A stretch of 43,907 nucleotides of DNA from Caenispirillum salinarum AK4 (GTDB lineage: Bacteria; Pseudomonadota; Alphaproteobacteria; Rhodospirillales; Rhodospirillaceae). Both the position numbers and the translations under genes were made by a program. The notes beneath the pieces were generated by a model, which was given only the letters and a program-made list of their open reading frames with translations, ran no database searches and was not told the origin of the DNA. The stretch is taken from assembly GCF_000315795.1 (NCBI RefSeq), contig NZ_ANHY01000029.1, positions 1 to 43,907 of the forward strand, read 5' to 3'. Below are positions 8,306 to 16,869 of the stretch, one piece after another (the first letter of the stretch is position 1; each line of letters starts with the position of its first letter).

Positions 8306-10441
8306 ATGACCAGCATTTCCGGTTTCTACACTCCGTCGACCTACCAGAACACCACGGCGCTCGGCCAGAACCTGCAGCTGCGCAAGTCCATCAGCGACCT
8401 GCAGACCGACATCGCGCGGCTGCAGGAACAGCAGGCGACGGGCAAGAAGGCCTTCACCCACGGCGACCTGGGCAGCGAGTCCAACGTGGTGCAGGGCCTG
8501 CGCCAGAAGGTTTCAGGCCTGGACGGCTACCTGCGCACCATCAGCCAGGTGTCCACCCGCACCGAGGGCATCCAGGGCGCGCTGGACGTGCTGCAGCAGG
8601 CCGGCGACCGCCTGGGCATCAACGGCATGACGGCGCTCAACACCGACGCCGACATCCAGCTCCAGCAGATCCCGCGCGAGGCCCAGGGCGCGCTGGAGAG
8701 CATGATCACGGCGCTGAACAGCAACATCGACGGCCGCTACGTCTTCGCCGGCGCCGAGACGCAGACGCGCCCGGTGACCAACCAGGACGCCATCATGAAC
8801 GGCACGCCGGGCAAGATGGGCCTGAAGGAATTCTCGCAGCTGTGGCTCGACGCAAACGTCGGCGACGACGGCATGGGCCGCCTGTCCATCACCCGCGGCG
8901 AGGGCGTGCTGGCGCCCGAAACCCTGAGCCTCAAGAGCGAGGGCGGCGTCTTCGGCCTCAAGCTGCGCGGGGTGGAGATCGATGGCTCGGCCTCCATGCC
9001 CGGCCTCTACGAGACGGCCAACGGCGCCCGCGGCGACCTGACCTTCACCGGCCCCGGCGCACCCGGCGATCAGGTGGACCTGACCTTCGAACTTCCCGAC
9101 GGCACCGAGACCACCATCGTCATGAAGGGCGTCTCGGCCAAGATCGGCACGCCGCCGACCGACGTCGTCGAATACGAAATCGGCGACACCGCCGAGCAGA
9201 CCGCCATCAACTTCCGCGTGGCGCTGGAAGCCCGCGTGAAGGACCTGGTCGCCGGCGAGGTCTCGGGCGCCGCTTCGGCTGCCGCCGCCGACAGCTTCTT
9301 CGAGGACAACCCGCCGCGCATTCCCGAGGGCGATCCCGCCACCGGCGCCACGCGGCTGGCCAGTGCCGGCAACACCACGGTGAAGTGGTACAACGGCCCG
9401 GGCATGCCCAACGTCACCGTCGACGGCCACATCCAGGGCTCTGCCCCCGGCCTGCCGGCGCTGAACGACGCCCCGGCCAACCCCAAGGCCGGCGACCAGT
9501 TCCTGGTTGGCGCGACGCCGACGGGCGGTGATCCGTTCGACACGCACGCCGGCGAGATCGCCACCTGGGACGGCACCGCATGGTCCTTCGCCGCGCCGAC
9601 GGCCGGCACCCGCGCGGTGGCCGACACCAACGCCAACTGGGACAGCCCGCCGCAGCCGGCCGACCTGCGCGGCCAGATCGTGGAGTACGACGGCGCCAAC
9701 TGGCAGGTCTTCGATCCCGGCACCGACGGCGTGCAGGTGCTGGCCGGCGACCAGGCCGGCGGCGACCGGTCCGACGCCGTGATGCGCTGGGACGCCGGCA
9801 CGTCGAGCTGGAGCGTCGTCGATCCGCAGCCGACCACGCTGATCGACGACAACGCCAACCCCAAGCGCATCGGCACCTACGATGGCTTCGCGTGGACCTG
9901 GACGACGCCCGAACTGGGGCAGGAGATCGACGACACCTCGGTCACCCCGGCCGCCACCCGCGTCTGGGACGGCAGCAACTGGGCCCCCACCGGCCGCGGC
10001 CCCGAGGACATTCCCGAGGCGCGCGACACCGTGATCGCCAAGGTGGACGACGGCACCTACGTCTCCTACGGCGCGCGGGCCAACGAGACGGCCTTCGTCG
10101 ACACGCTGAAGGCGGCGGCGATCCTGGCGGCGGTGGAGCACGGCGGCGACAACGCCGACCACTATCACGCCCTGGCCTCGCGCGCGGCGCCGAACCTCAA
10201 GTCCGCGGCCGCCAAGGTGATCGACACCCGCACCGCCATCGGCGTCACCGAAGACCGCCTGAACACCCTGAAGAACCGTCACGAGGACGTGGGATACCTG
10301 ACCGAGCAGCAGGTCAACCGCATCGAGAAGGCTGACGAGTACGAGGTGGCGACGTCGCTGCTGGACGCCATGAACCAGCTTCAGGCCACCTACTCGATCA
10401 CCGGCAAGCTGTCGCAGCTGACCCTGGCCAACTTCCTGTAA
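8306..10441 (+). CDS. flgL: Hook-filament junction protein FlgL (HAP3) with a large inserted domain
   Basis: FlgL is the second junction protein. This one has 711 residues, more than twice the roughly 317 of the enterobacterial protein. Residues 1-165 are a flagellin-type N-terminal helical domain, including NIDGRYVFAGAETQTRPV. The last 85 or so residues are the matching C-terminal helices, ending QLTLANFL. Between them is a long beta-rich insertion. Its part at about residues 395-565 contains five spaced motifs of the form (W/Y)DGxxW or close variants, near residues 421, 461, 495, 525 and 554. The first unit begins GDQFLVGATPTGG and reads like the DUF2793-type repeats I associate with phage tail proteins; this resemblance is from memory and untested. 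It starts 18 nt after flgK and is followed by a strong terminator. Confidence 0.9.
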   Translation: MTSISGFYTPSTYQNTTALGQNLQLRKSISDLQTDIARLQEQQATGKKAFTHGDLGSESNVVQGLRQKVSGLDGYLRTISQVSTRTEGIQGALDVLQQAGDRLGINGMTALNTDADIQLQQIPREAQGALESMITALNSNIDGRYVFAGAETQTRPVTNQDAIMNGTPGKMGLKEFSQLWLDANVGDDGMGRLSITRGEGVLAPETLSLKSEGGVFGLKLRGVEIDGSASMPGLYETANGARGDLTFTGPGAPGDQVDLTFELPDGTETTIVMKGVSAKIGTPPTDVVEYEIGDTAEQTAINFRVALEARVKDLVAGEVSGAASAAAADSFFEDNPPRIPEGDPATGATRLASAGNTTVKWYNGPGMPNVTVDGHIQGSAPGLPALNDAPANPKAGDQFLVGATPTGGDPFDTHAGEIATWDGTAWSFAAPTAGTRAVADTNANWDSPPQPADLRGQIVEYDGANWQVFDPGTDGVQVLAGDQAGGDRSDAVMRWDAGTSSWSVVDPQPTTLIDDNANPKRIGTYDGFAWTWTTPELGQEIDDTSVTPAATRVWDGSNWAPTGRGPEDIPEARDTVIAKVDDGTYVSYGARANETAFVDTLKAAAILAAVEHGGDNADHYHALASRAAPNLKSAAAKVIDTRTAIGVTEDRLNTLKNRHEDVGYLTEQQVNRIEKADEYEVATSLLDAMNQLQATYSITGKLSQLTLANFL

Positions 10442-10469
10442 TCGCGGCGGAGTCCGGCTCCGCACGCGC

Positions 10470-10502
10470 AAAAGGGCCCCGGCAGAACGCCGGGGCCCTT
10501 TT
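10470..10502. terminator. Bidirectional rho-independent terminator between flgL and the GT41 gene
   Basis: A perfect 14-bp inverted repeat (AAAAGGGCCCCGGC at 10470-10483 and its complement at 10489-10502) has the loop AGAAC. T4 plus CCTTT follows on the plus strand and the A-run gives T4 on the minus strand, so it can end both convergent genes. Confidence 0.92.
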
Positions 10503-10543
10503 CCTTTGGCCGCCCGAACCGGCGCCCGCCCGGAAGCGGACGC

Positions 10544-12754
10544 TCAGGCCCGAGGTTCGGCGACGGCGAAACTGCGCGCGGGCCGGCCGGAGAGGTAGCG
10601 GCTCCACATGCCGCGATAGGCCGCTTCCAGCGTGCGGGTGAAGCGGGCGGCGTCCATGATGGGCGACGCCGCGATGGCCGGGCGCAGGGACTGCCGCAGG
10701 CTGTCCAGGGCGTCCACGTCGTTCGCCAGCCGCACGGCGATGGCGATGTATTCGCGCACGCTGTAACCGACCAGTTCCGGGTGACCAATGGTATTCGCCA
10801 CCGACGCCCCCAGGCGCCCCACCGAAGGACGGTCGGTGACCGTCACCACCGGCACGCCCATCCAGAAGGCCTCGAACGTGGTGGTGCCGGAGTTGTGGGG
10901 GAAGCAGTCGAGCAGGATGTCGATCTGGTTGTAGAGGGCCCACGCACCGCGGGTGAAGCCGATGTCCAGGCGCTCGGCGGCGATGCCGTGCTCGGCGAAG
11001 CGCCGGATCGTCAGGTCCCGCAGGAAGGCGTCGCCGAAGTGGCGGCTGTTCAGCACCATTCGGCTGCCGGGAACCTGGTGGAGGATCTCCGCCCAGGCGG
11101 CGATCACCCGGTCGTTGACACGGATCGCGCGGGACAGGCAGCCGAAGGTGACGTGCCCCGCCTGGCGGGCCGGCGTCGGCACCACGTCGGGCGTTCCCGG
11201 CGGCGGGCGGTAGCACCCCAGCACGAAGGGCAGGCGGGCGACGGCCTCGCTGAACAGGTGCTCGCAGCCCACGGGCGACGACACCGTGTCGCCAATGTAG
11301 TAGTCGATGGCCGACAGGCCGGTGGTGTAGCAGTATCCGATCCACGACGCCTGCACGGGCGCGGGTTTGCGCGCCATGGCCTGAAGGCGGTTCCCCGTCG
11401 TGTGACCGGCCAGGTCGACCAGGATGTCGATGCGATCCTCGCGCACCATGTCGCCGAACGCCGCATCCGACACGCCGAGGGTGTCGCGCCATTGCGAGAA
11501 GGCGGGACGGATGCGGGCCGTCGCCTCGTCGGGGGCCGACAGTTCGGCATAGGCGACCGCCTCCACCGCGGCGGGATCGTGCGCGTGCACGACGGGCTCG
11601 ATGAACTGGGCGCAGGAATGGCCGCGGAAGTCGGGCGAGACATAGCCGACGCGCAGCGGCCGGTCGGCCGTTCGCCGCTCGGCCGGAACGACCGGCGGGC
11701 TGGCGGGTGCAGGCGTGCGGGCATCGAAGTCGGCATAGACGGCGCGAATTTCCTCGGCCGTCAGGTCCGGGTGGTAATTGACGATGAACAGCTCGCTGTT
11801 CTTCCGGGCCGCCCGCGCCGACGTCGCGGCAGCCCGTCCGGTCAGCATCATGGCATCGTCGAAGGCCCCGAAGACCGCCAGCACGGCGGCCAGTTCGCTG
11901 AAGGCGGGCGCCGTCACCTGCTCCGCCGGCGCATTTTCGAGCAGACGGCGGCAGGCCGGCGACAGGGCGCCGTCGGGCGTCAAGCCCTCGCGCACCATGG
12001 CACCGTCGGCCTCCATCGCCGCCGCCATGGCGCGCAAATAGGCCAGGGCCGCTTCCCGCAGCCGGCCACGGTGGCGGTAGATGACGCCCGCCACATAGTC
12101 GATGGACGGGTCTCCCTCGGCGACGGCGGCATTGGCCTCCAGCGCCTGTTCGGCCTCGGCGAAGGCGCGCACTTCGACCAGGCTGTTCAGCCAGTTGAGC
12201 AGAAGCGCCGCATTGGTGGGTGCCGCCTCGAAGCCGGCGCGGAACGCCTCTGCCGCCTCGGCCGGCCGCCCCGCCAGGACGAGCGCCAGACCCGCCGCCT
12301 GATGCGCCGGAACGCCGCCCCCCGCCGCCAGGGCCTTGTGCGCCGCCCGCAAGGCGGCGTCGAACTGCTCCATGCCGCGGTAGCCGACGGAAAGCTTGAG
12401 CCAGGCAGCGGCATCGGCCGGCGCCAGGGCGGCAACATTTTCCCACGCCACCAGCGCGTCGCGTCCACGTCCGAGCGTCTCCAGCACCGGTGCCAGCGCC
12501 CGCCAGACGTCCACCATCCGATTGTCGCGCCGCAGAACGCCCACCAGCGTCTCGGCGGCCTCTTTATGGCGGCCGGCGCGGGCATGCGCCAAGGCCGCAT
12601 CGACCTGTCCACGCGCCGCGGCATCGAGCGCCACGGCCACAGGGCGGGCGGCGGCACCGGAACCGGCATCGGCGGAACGGACGGGCTGGCAGCGGAAGGT
12701 CGGCATGCGGGGCGAGTCCATCAACCTTAGGAACGACAGGCACGACCGGCGCAT
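10544..12754 (-). CDS. TPR-GT41 glycosyltransferase (O-GlcNAc transferase-like), copy 1
   Basis: This is a 736-residue fusion of TPR repeats (about residues 45-320, for example KALAAGGGVPAHQAAGLALV) and a GT41/SPINDLY catalytic region from about residue 366. Recognisable blocks are GYVSPDFRGHS with the conserved His, DLAGHTTGNRLQAMARKPAP, WIGYCYTTGLSAIDYYIGD, LDCFPHNSGTTTFEAFWMG and GVPVVTVTDRPSVGRLGAS. The family moves a sugar to Ser/Thr of protein substrates, here possibly flagellin. At the position of the human OGT lysine K842 it has Arg near residue 544 (SRAIRVND). No good Shine-Dalgarno supports ATG 12754; ATGs at 12721 and 12706 are alternatives. It converges on flgL and diverges from a paralogue 96 bp away. 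Confidence 0.85.
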   Translation of the reverse strand: MRRSCLSFLRLMDSPRMPTFRCQPVRSADAGSGAAARPVAVALDAAARGQVDAALAHARAGRHKEAAETLVGVLRRDNRMVDVWRALAPVLETLGRGRDALVAWENVAALAPADAAAWLKLSVGYRGMEQFDAALRAAHKALAAGGGVPAHQAAGLALVLAGRPAEAAEAFRAGFEAAPTNAALLLNWLNSLVEVRAFAEAEQALEANAAVAEGDPSIDYVAGVIYRHRGRLREAALAYLRAMAAAMEADGAMVREGLTPDGALSPACRRLLENAPAEQVTAPAFSELAAVLAVFGAFDDAMMLTGRAAATSARAARKNSELFIVNYHPDLTAEEIRAVYADFDARTPAPASPPVVPAERRTADRPLRVGYVSPDFRGHSCAQFIEPVVHAHDPAAVEAVAYAELSAPDEATARIRPAFSQWRDTLGVSDAAFGDMVREDRIDILVDLAGHTTGNRLQAMARKPAPVQASWIGYCYTTGLSAIDYYIGDTVSSPVGCEHLFSEAVARLPFVLGCYRPPPGTPDVVPTPARQAGHVTFGCLSRAIRVNDRVIAAWAEILHQVPGSRMVLNSRHFGDAFLRDLTIRRFAEHGIAAERLDIGFTRGAWALYNQIDILLDCFPHNSGTTTFEAFWMGVPVVTVTDRPSVGRLGASVANTIGHPELVGYSVREYIAIAVRLANDVDALDSLRQSLRPAIAASPIMDAARFTRTLEAAYRGMWSRYLSGRPARSFAVAEPRA

Positions 12755-12792
12755 GAGGCCGCCGGCGCGGCAGCAACCCTACCTCACAAGTG

Positions 12793-12807
12793 TTAACCCT
12801 CGCTTTA
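12793..12807 (+). promoter_or_regulatory. TTAAC-N7-TTTA motif (CtrA-like) upstream of GT41 copy 2
   Basis: TTAACCCTCGCTTTA resembles the CtrA box TTAA-N7-TTAA with one mismatch in the second half. It lies 43 nt upstream of the start of the second GT41 gene. Similar motifs precede fliF (29553-29567) and flagellin 1 (26826-26840, minus). A 15-bp match of this kind is suggestive only. Confidence 0.35.
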
Positions 12808-12849
12808 CGCAAGGGCTTTAGGATCGCCGCACCCTCATGGAGACGATGC

Positions 12850-15423
12850 ATGACAGGCAAGAACGGCAAGTCCCCCGGTGCCGGCGCCCCTTCCGGCGCG
12901 GCCTTCGGCCAGAAGCTGAACGCCGCCCTCAAGGCGGGCGACCTGACCGGAGCGAAAGCCCTGCTGGAGCCGGCCGTCGCGACGCCCGCGCCGCCGCCGC
13001 AGCTGCTTCACCTGCTGGGAGAGGTGCTGTTCAACCTTGGTGACCTGAAGGGCGCGGAAGCGCGGTTGCGCCAGGCCGTGCAGGCCGCCCCGGGCTTCGT
13101 GACCGCCTGGTTCGCGCTGGGCCTGATGCTGGTCAAGACGCAGCGATACGAGGAGGCCGTCACGCCGCTGACCACCGTTCTCGACCTGTCGCCGGATCAC
13201 GAGGGTGCGACCTTCAACCTGGCCAAGGCCATGGACGAGACCGGCGACGCCGCCGCAGCCATCCGGCTCTATGCGCGGGCGCTGGAAATCAACCCGCGCA
13301 ACGGCCGCACCTACAACAACATCGGCACGCTGCTGAAGGACGCCGAGCGGGACGACGCGGCGCTGGAAAACTTCCTCAAGGCCACCGAGGTCGAGCCGAA
13401 CGTGGTCGAAGGCTGGGTCAACGCCGCCTACATGGCCGAGAAAAAAGAAGACTTCGCGCTGGCCGAGAAGCTGCTGATCGGCGCCGTGTCCTACGGCTCG
13501 GACGCCGTGACGGCGGCCTGTCGCGCCGGCGAGTTCCTGATCCGGCGCAACCGCCCCGGCGATGCCGAAAAGGTCATGCGCGGCGCGCTGGCGCGGAGTC
13601 CCGAGAGCCCCGACCTGCTCATCGGCATCGCCCACGCGCTGATCGAACGCGGCCAGTACACCACCGCCATCGAGACGGCCCGCGAGGCCATCGAAATTGA
13701 CCCGACCAAGGACAAGGCCTACATGCGCCTGGGCCGGGCCTGCGTGTCCAGCGGCCAGTACCAGGAGGGCGCGGAGGCCTTCATCGCCGGCATCGAGCAC
13801 ACGGAGGAAAAGCAGTCCTTCTGCTTCGAGGCGGGCAACGCGCTGCGCGCCGCAAAGAAGGTTTCCGAGTCGCTCGCCATGTTCCTGCGCGCCACCTTCG
13901 GCGACGACGCGCTGCCGGAACCGCCCGAAAAGACCGTCGAGACGGTGCTGCGCGAGGGCCGCGTGCCGGACTGGGTGGTCGAGGCCGTGGCGGACCACGA
14001 AGACCACGGCGCCGTTCTCGTGCCGATGGTCAGCCTGGCCGCCTTTTTCGGCGGGCTCGGCGACCACGCCTCCATGCGCCGCGTCTTCGAGAAGATCGAG
14101 GAGGACAAGCGCCGCCACCTGAACCCCTGGTCGACCTATGCCTTCGGGGCCAACTACGATCCCGACCTGACGGCCGAGGACCTGTTCCGCCACTACCAGA
14201 CCTACAAGGACGTCGTGACCCTGGCGGACGTGCGCCCCGCCATCATTCCGGCCGAGCACCGGCGGGACAAGCTGCGGATCGGCTACATGTCGCCGGACTT
14301 CCGCAGCCACTCCATGATCAACTTCATCAAGCCGTTCCTCAATCACCACGACCGCGACGCCGTCGAGGTCTACGCCTATGCCGAACTGCGCCTGGGCGAC
14401 AAGGACACCCAGCACGTGCAGGACACGGTCGACGGCTGGTTCCTGACGACGCGCGTGAAGGACGAGGACGTGGCCGCGCGCATCCGGGCCGACAACGTGG
14501 ACATCCTGGTGGACCTGGCCGGCCACACGTCCAACAACCGGCTCAACGTCTTTCCCTACCGCCCCGCCCCGGCGAGCGCCACATGGCTGGGGTATCTTTA
14601 CACCACCGCCGTGCCGGGCGTGGACTACTTCATCGGCGACCACATCACCTCGCCGCCGGAATCCGCCCACGTGTTCTCCGAGCACCTGGTGCGCCTGCCC
14701 CACTATCTGGCCTGCTACACGCCCTCGCCCAAGGCGCCCGAGGCCATATCTCCGCTGCCGGCGGACACCCGGGGGCATATCACCTTCGGCAATGCCTCTC
14801 GCCTCATCCGGCTGAACCCGCGGGTGCTGCGCAGCTGGGCCGAGATCCTCAACCGGACGCCCGAGGCGCGGCTGAGGCTCGACCACCCCGACTACGGCGA
14901 TGCCTGGTGCGCCGACTACATGCGCAAGCGGCTGGCCGAGGCCGGCGCGCCCATGGACCGGGTCGACGTGCTCAACAGCGGCGATTACTGGGGCTTTTAC
15001 GGCGAGGTGGACATCGTGCTGGACACCTTCCCGCACGCGTCTGGAACCACCACCTGCGAGTCCATGTACATGGGCGTGCCCGTCCTTGCCATCGCCGACA
15101 GGCCGCCGGTCGGGCGGCTTGGGGCCGCCATGGTCGACACCGTCGGGCACCCCGAGTGGATCGGGTGGAGCATCCCCGAGTACATCCGCAAGGCGGTCCT
15201 GATGGCCGGCGACCTGGACCGCCTGCGGGCGGTGCGCGGCACGCTGCGCGACGAGTTGCTGCGGTCGGCGATCTGCGACGGCGCCCGCTTCACCCGCAAC
15301 CTCGAGGCCGCCTACCGCGAAATGTGGAAGAACGCCTGCGACGGCCGCCACAAGGCCATCGACCTGTTCGAGGACGCCAGCACATCCAGAGAGCCCACCG
15401 CCGCCTTGGCCCCCGCGGGCTGA
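12850..15423 (+). CDS. TPR-GT41 glycosyltransferase (O-GlcNAc transferase-like), copy 2
   Basis: This 857-residue protein has TPR repeats over about residues 25-330 (for example RLYARALEINPRNGRTYNNI) and a GT41 catalytic domain from about residue 475 to 830. Diagnostic blocks are GYMSPDFRSHSMINF, DLAGHTSNNRLNVFPYRPAP, WLGYLYTTAVPGVDYFIGD, LDTFPHASGTTTCESMYMG and DRPPVGRLGAAMVDTVGHP. Human OGT K842 corresponds to Arg654 here (NASRLIRLNP aligned with NFNQLYKIDP). ATG 12850 is chosen because GGAG lies seven bases upstream; a longer frame from 12790 lacks a site. The protein has the same architecture as the divergent neighbour and is probably an ancient duplicate. A TPR-like sulfotransferase starts 31 nt downstream, so the two are likely co-transcribed. 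Flagellin is the likely substrate by context, not shown. Confidence 0.87.
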   Translation: MTGKNGKSPGAGAPSGAAFGQKLNAALKAGDLTGAKALLEPAVATPAPPPQLLHLLGEVLFNLGDLKGAEARLRQAVQAAPGFVTAWFALGLMLVKTQRYEEAVTPLTTVLDLSPDHEGATFNLAKAMDETGDAAAAIRLYARALEINPRNGRTYNNIGTLLKDAERDDAALENFLKATEVEPNVVEGWVNAAYMAEKKEDFALAEKLLIGAVSYGSDAVTAACRAGEFLIRRNRPGDAEKVMRGALARSPESPDLLIGIAHALIERGQYTTAIETAREAIEIDPTKDKAYMRLGRACVSSGQYQEGAEAFIAGIEHTEEKQSFCFEAGNALRAAKKVSESLAMFLRATFGDDALPEPPEKTVETVLREGRVPDWVVEAVADHEDHGAVLVPMVSLAAFFGGLGDHASMRRVFEKIEEDKRRHLNPWSTYAFGANYDPDLTAEDLFRHYQTYKDVVTLADVRPAIIPAEHRRDKLRIGYMSPDFRSHSMINFIKPFLNHHDRDAVEVYAYAELRLGDKDTQHVQDTVDGWFLTTRVKDEDVAARIRADNVDILVDLAGHTSNNRLNVFPYRPAPASATWLGYLYTTAVPGVDYFIGDHITSPPESAHVFSEHLVRLPHYLACYTPSPKAPEAISPLPADTRGHITFGNASRLIRLNPRVLRSWAEILNRTPEARLRLDHPDYGDAWCADYMRKRLAEAGAPMDRVDVLNSGDYWGFYGEVDIVLDTFPHASGTTTCESMYMGVPVLAIADRPPVGRLGAAMVDTVGHPEWIGWSIPEYIRKAVLMAGDLDRLRAVRGTLRDELLRSAICDGARFTRNLEAAYREMWKNACDGRHKAIDLFEDASTSREPTAALAPAG

Positions 15424-15454
15424 AGGCGCCGAAACAGTTTCCGGGAAACCGCTC

Positions 15455-16753
15455 ATGCCAGCCGACGAGACGTCCACCGCCAAGCCGCCCCTGGATCGCG
15501 CACACGACCTCGCGGCCGCCGGAAGGCCGCAGGATGCCCTCGCCGAGCTGCGGCCGGAAGTGGACAAGCCTGACGCCGATCCGCAGGCGCTGTCCCTGGC
15601 CGGCCGGCTCCTGCTGGACAAGGGCGAGCCCCTGAGGGCCCTGCCCCTGCTCGACCGCTGCGTCTCGACCGACCCCGAGGCGCTTGCCGCCCGGCGCGCG
15701 CTGTCGCACGCCCTGGCGGCCGTGGCCAGGACGGCAGGCCAGTCCAGCCCGCCGGCCGAGCGGATGCGCCTGCTGGCCGCGGCCGTGTCGGAAGTGCATG
15801 CCCTGGAAGGCCGGCGCCAGGAGCAGCTTGAAGACCTGAAGCGCGACCTGCTCACCGCCCTGCTGGACCTGCAGACCGAGGTCAACCGCACGACGCGCCC
15901 CACCGACCCGGTCCGCGGCGGCATCGCCCGGCTTCTGGTCCAGCTCGCGCCGGCCAATCCGACCATGCGGGCCAACCTGTCGCCGACGCTGGCTTCATCG
16001 GAGACCAAGGCGGGCCTGTCGGACTTCATGCCGCACATGGAGCCGGGCGCCCTGGGGCGGAAGCTGTTCGTGGCCTGCTTTCCGAAAAGCGGGTCCACCT
16101 TCCTGCTGTCGCTGCTTTCGACGCTGAGCGGCCTGCCGCACATTCCGCTGTGCTACACCTTCGGCCAGAACGAGCAGGACCTCTACCTCCCCTACCTGCA
16201 GACCTACGCGGGGACGGACGCGGTGGTGCAGCAGCACTGCCGGGCGACCGAGGCCAACGTTCACCTGATGCAGGGGTTCGGGATCACTCCCGTCATTCTG
16301 GTGCGCAACCTGTTCGACACGCTGGTCAGCCTGCACGACTACTATGACGCCGGTCTGTTCATCGAGAGCTTCCTGCGGCACTGGCCCGGCCTCTCGGCAG
16401 ACGACCGGCGCGCCTGCATCATCGACATGGTCGCCCCGTGGTACATCACGTTCTACGCCAGCTGGTGGCGCGTCACCGTGCGCAACGAACTGCGGGTGAC
16501 GTGGCTGGCCTACGAAACGCTGATCGAAAGGCCGGAAGCGGCGCTGAAGGACCTGTGCCGCTTCTGGGGCATCAACGCCGACAGCGCCATGATCGCCCAG
16601 ACCGTCAACGCAGTCACCAACGCCGGCGACACGCGGCTGAACAAGGGCGTGGCGGGCCGCGGGGCGTCTTTCTTCACCGAGGCGGAGAAGGAGAGAATCC
16701 GCGGCCTCACCCGCTACCACCCGAACGTCGATTTCTCGGCGATCGGTCTGTGA
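15455..16753 (+). CDS. Sulfotransferase with TPR-like N-terminus
   Basis: This 432-residue protein has a helical TPR-like N-terminal part of about 115 residues (DALAELRPEVDKPDADPQAL, then RALPLLDRCVSTDPEA). The sulfotransferase domain starts near residue 200. The PAPS 5'-phosphosulfate loop is FPKSGSTFLLSLL (residues 209-221). The 3'-phosphate region is VILVRNLFDTLVSLHDYY around residues 280-297, and WLAYETLIERPEAALKDLC follows. Such enzymes transfer sulfate from PAPS to a hydroxyl or amino group of carbohydrate or protein. It sits directly downstream of GT41 copy 2, which suggests that the glycan or glycoprotein made by that enzyme is the acceptor. It converges on the minus-strand sugar operon across a hairpin terminator. 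Confidence 0.85.
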   Translation: MPADETSTAKPPLDRAHDLAAAGRPQDALAELRPEVDKPDADPQALSLAGRLLLDKGEPLRALPLLDRCVSTDPEALAARRALSHALAAVARTAGQSSPPAERMRLLAAAVSEVHALEGRRQEQLEDLKRDLLTALLDLQTEVNRTTRPTDPVRGGIARLLVQLAPANPTMRANLSPTLASSETKAGLSDFMPHMEPGALGRKLFVACFPKSGSTFLLSLLSTLSGLPHIPLCYTFGQNEQDLYLPYLQTYAGTDAVVQQHCRATEANVHLMQGFGITPVILVRNLFDTLVSLHDYYDAGLFIESFLRHWPGLSADDRRACIIDMVAPWYITFYASWWRVTVRNELRVTWLAYETLIERPEAALKDLCRFWGINADSAMIAQTVNAVTNAGDTRLNKGVAGRGASFFTEAEKERIRGLTRYHPNVDFSAIGL

Positions 16754-16808
16754 GCGGACGCCCCCGCGCCGGCAGGGCGCATGAGCCTCGGTGAAGCTTG
16801 GAGCCGAA

Positions 16809-16832
16809 GGCGTGCGCAGAAGCGCGCACGCC
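16809..16832. terminator. Bidirectional hairpin between sulfotransferase and CmcI-like gene
   Basis: GGCGTGCGC (16809-16817) pairs with GCGCACGCC (16824-16832) around the loop AGAAGC. It lies between two convergent genes. T-runs are weak on both sides. Confidence 0.65.
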
Positions 16833-16869
16833 GTTCATCCGGCGCGACCGCGTCAAATGATAAGGGACT

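Noticed and set aside
12738-12753. GG-N10-GC arrangement resembling a sigma-54 promoter before GT41 copy 2
   Set aside because: AGGCACG-ACCG-GCGCA keeps the invariant dinucleotides but has GCGC for TTGC at -12, and overlaps the start region of the divergent gene; too weak to call.
12835-16143. Minus-strand open frame of 1102 codons opposite GT41 copy 2 and the sulfotransferase
   Set aside because: It is antisense to two genes with clear domain motifs. Its translation is Arg/Gly/Ala/His/Val-rich with no recognisable domain, as expected of a GC-rich shadow frame.
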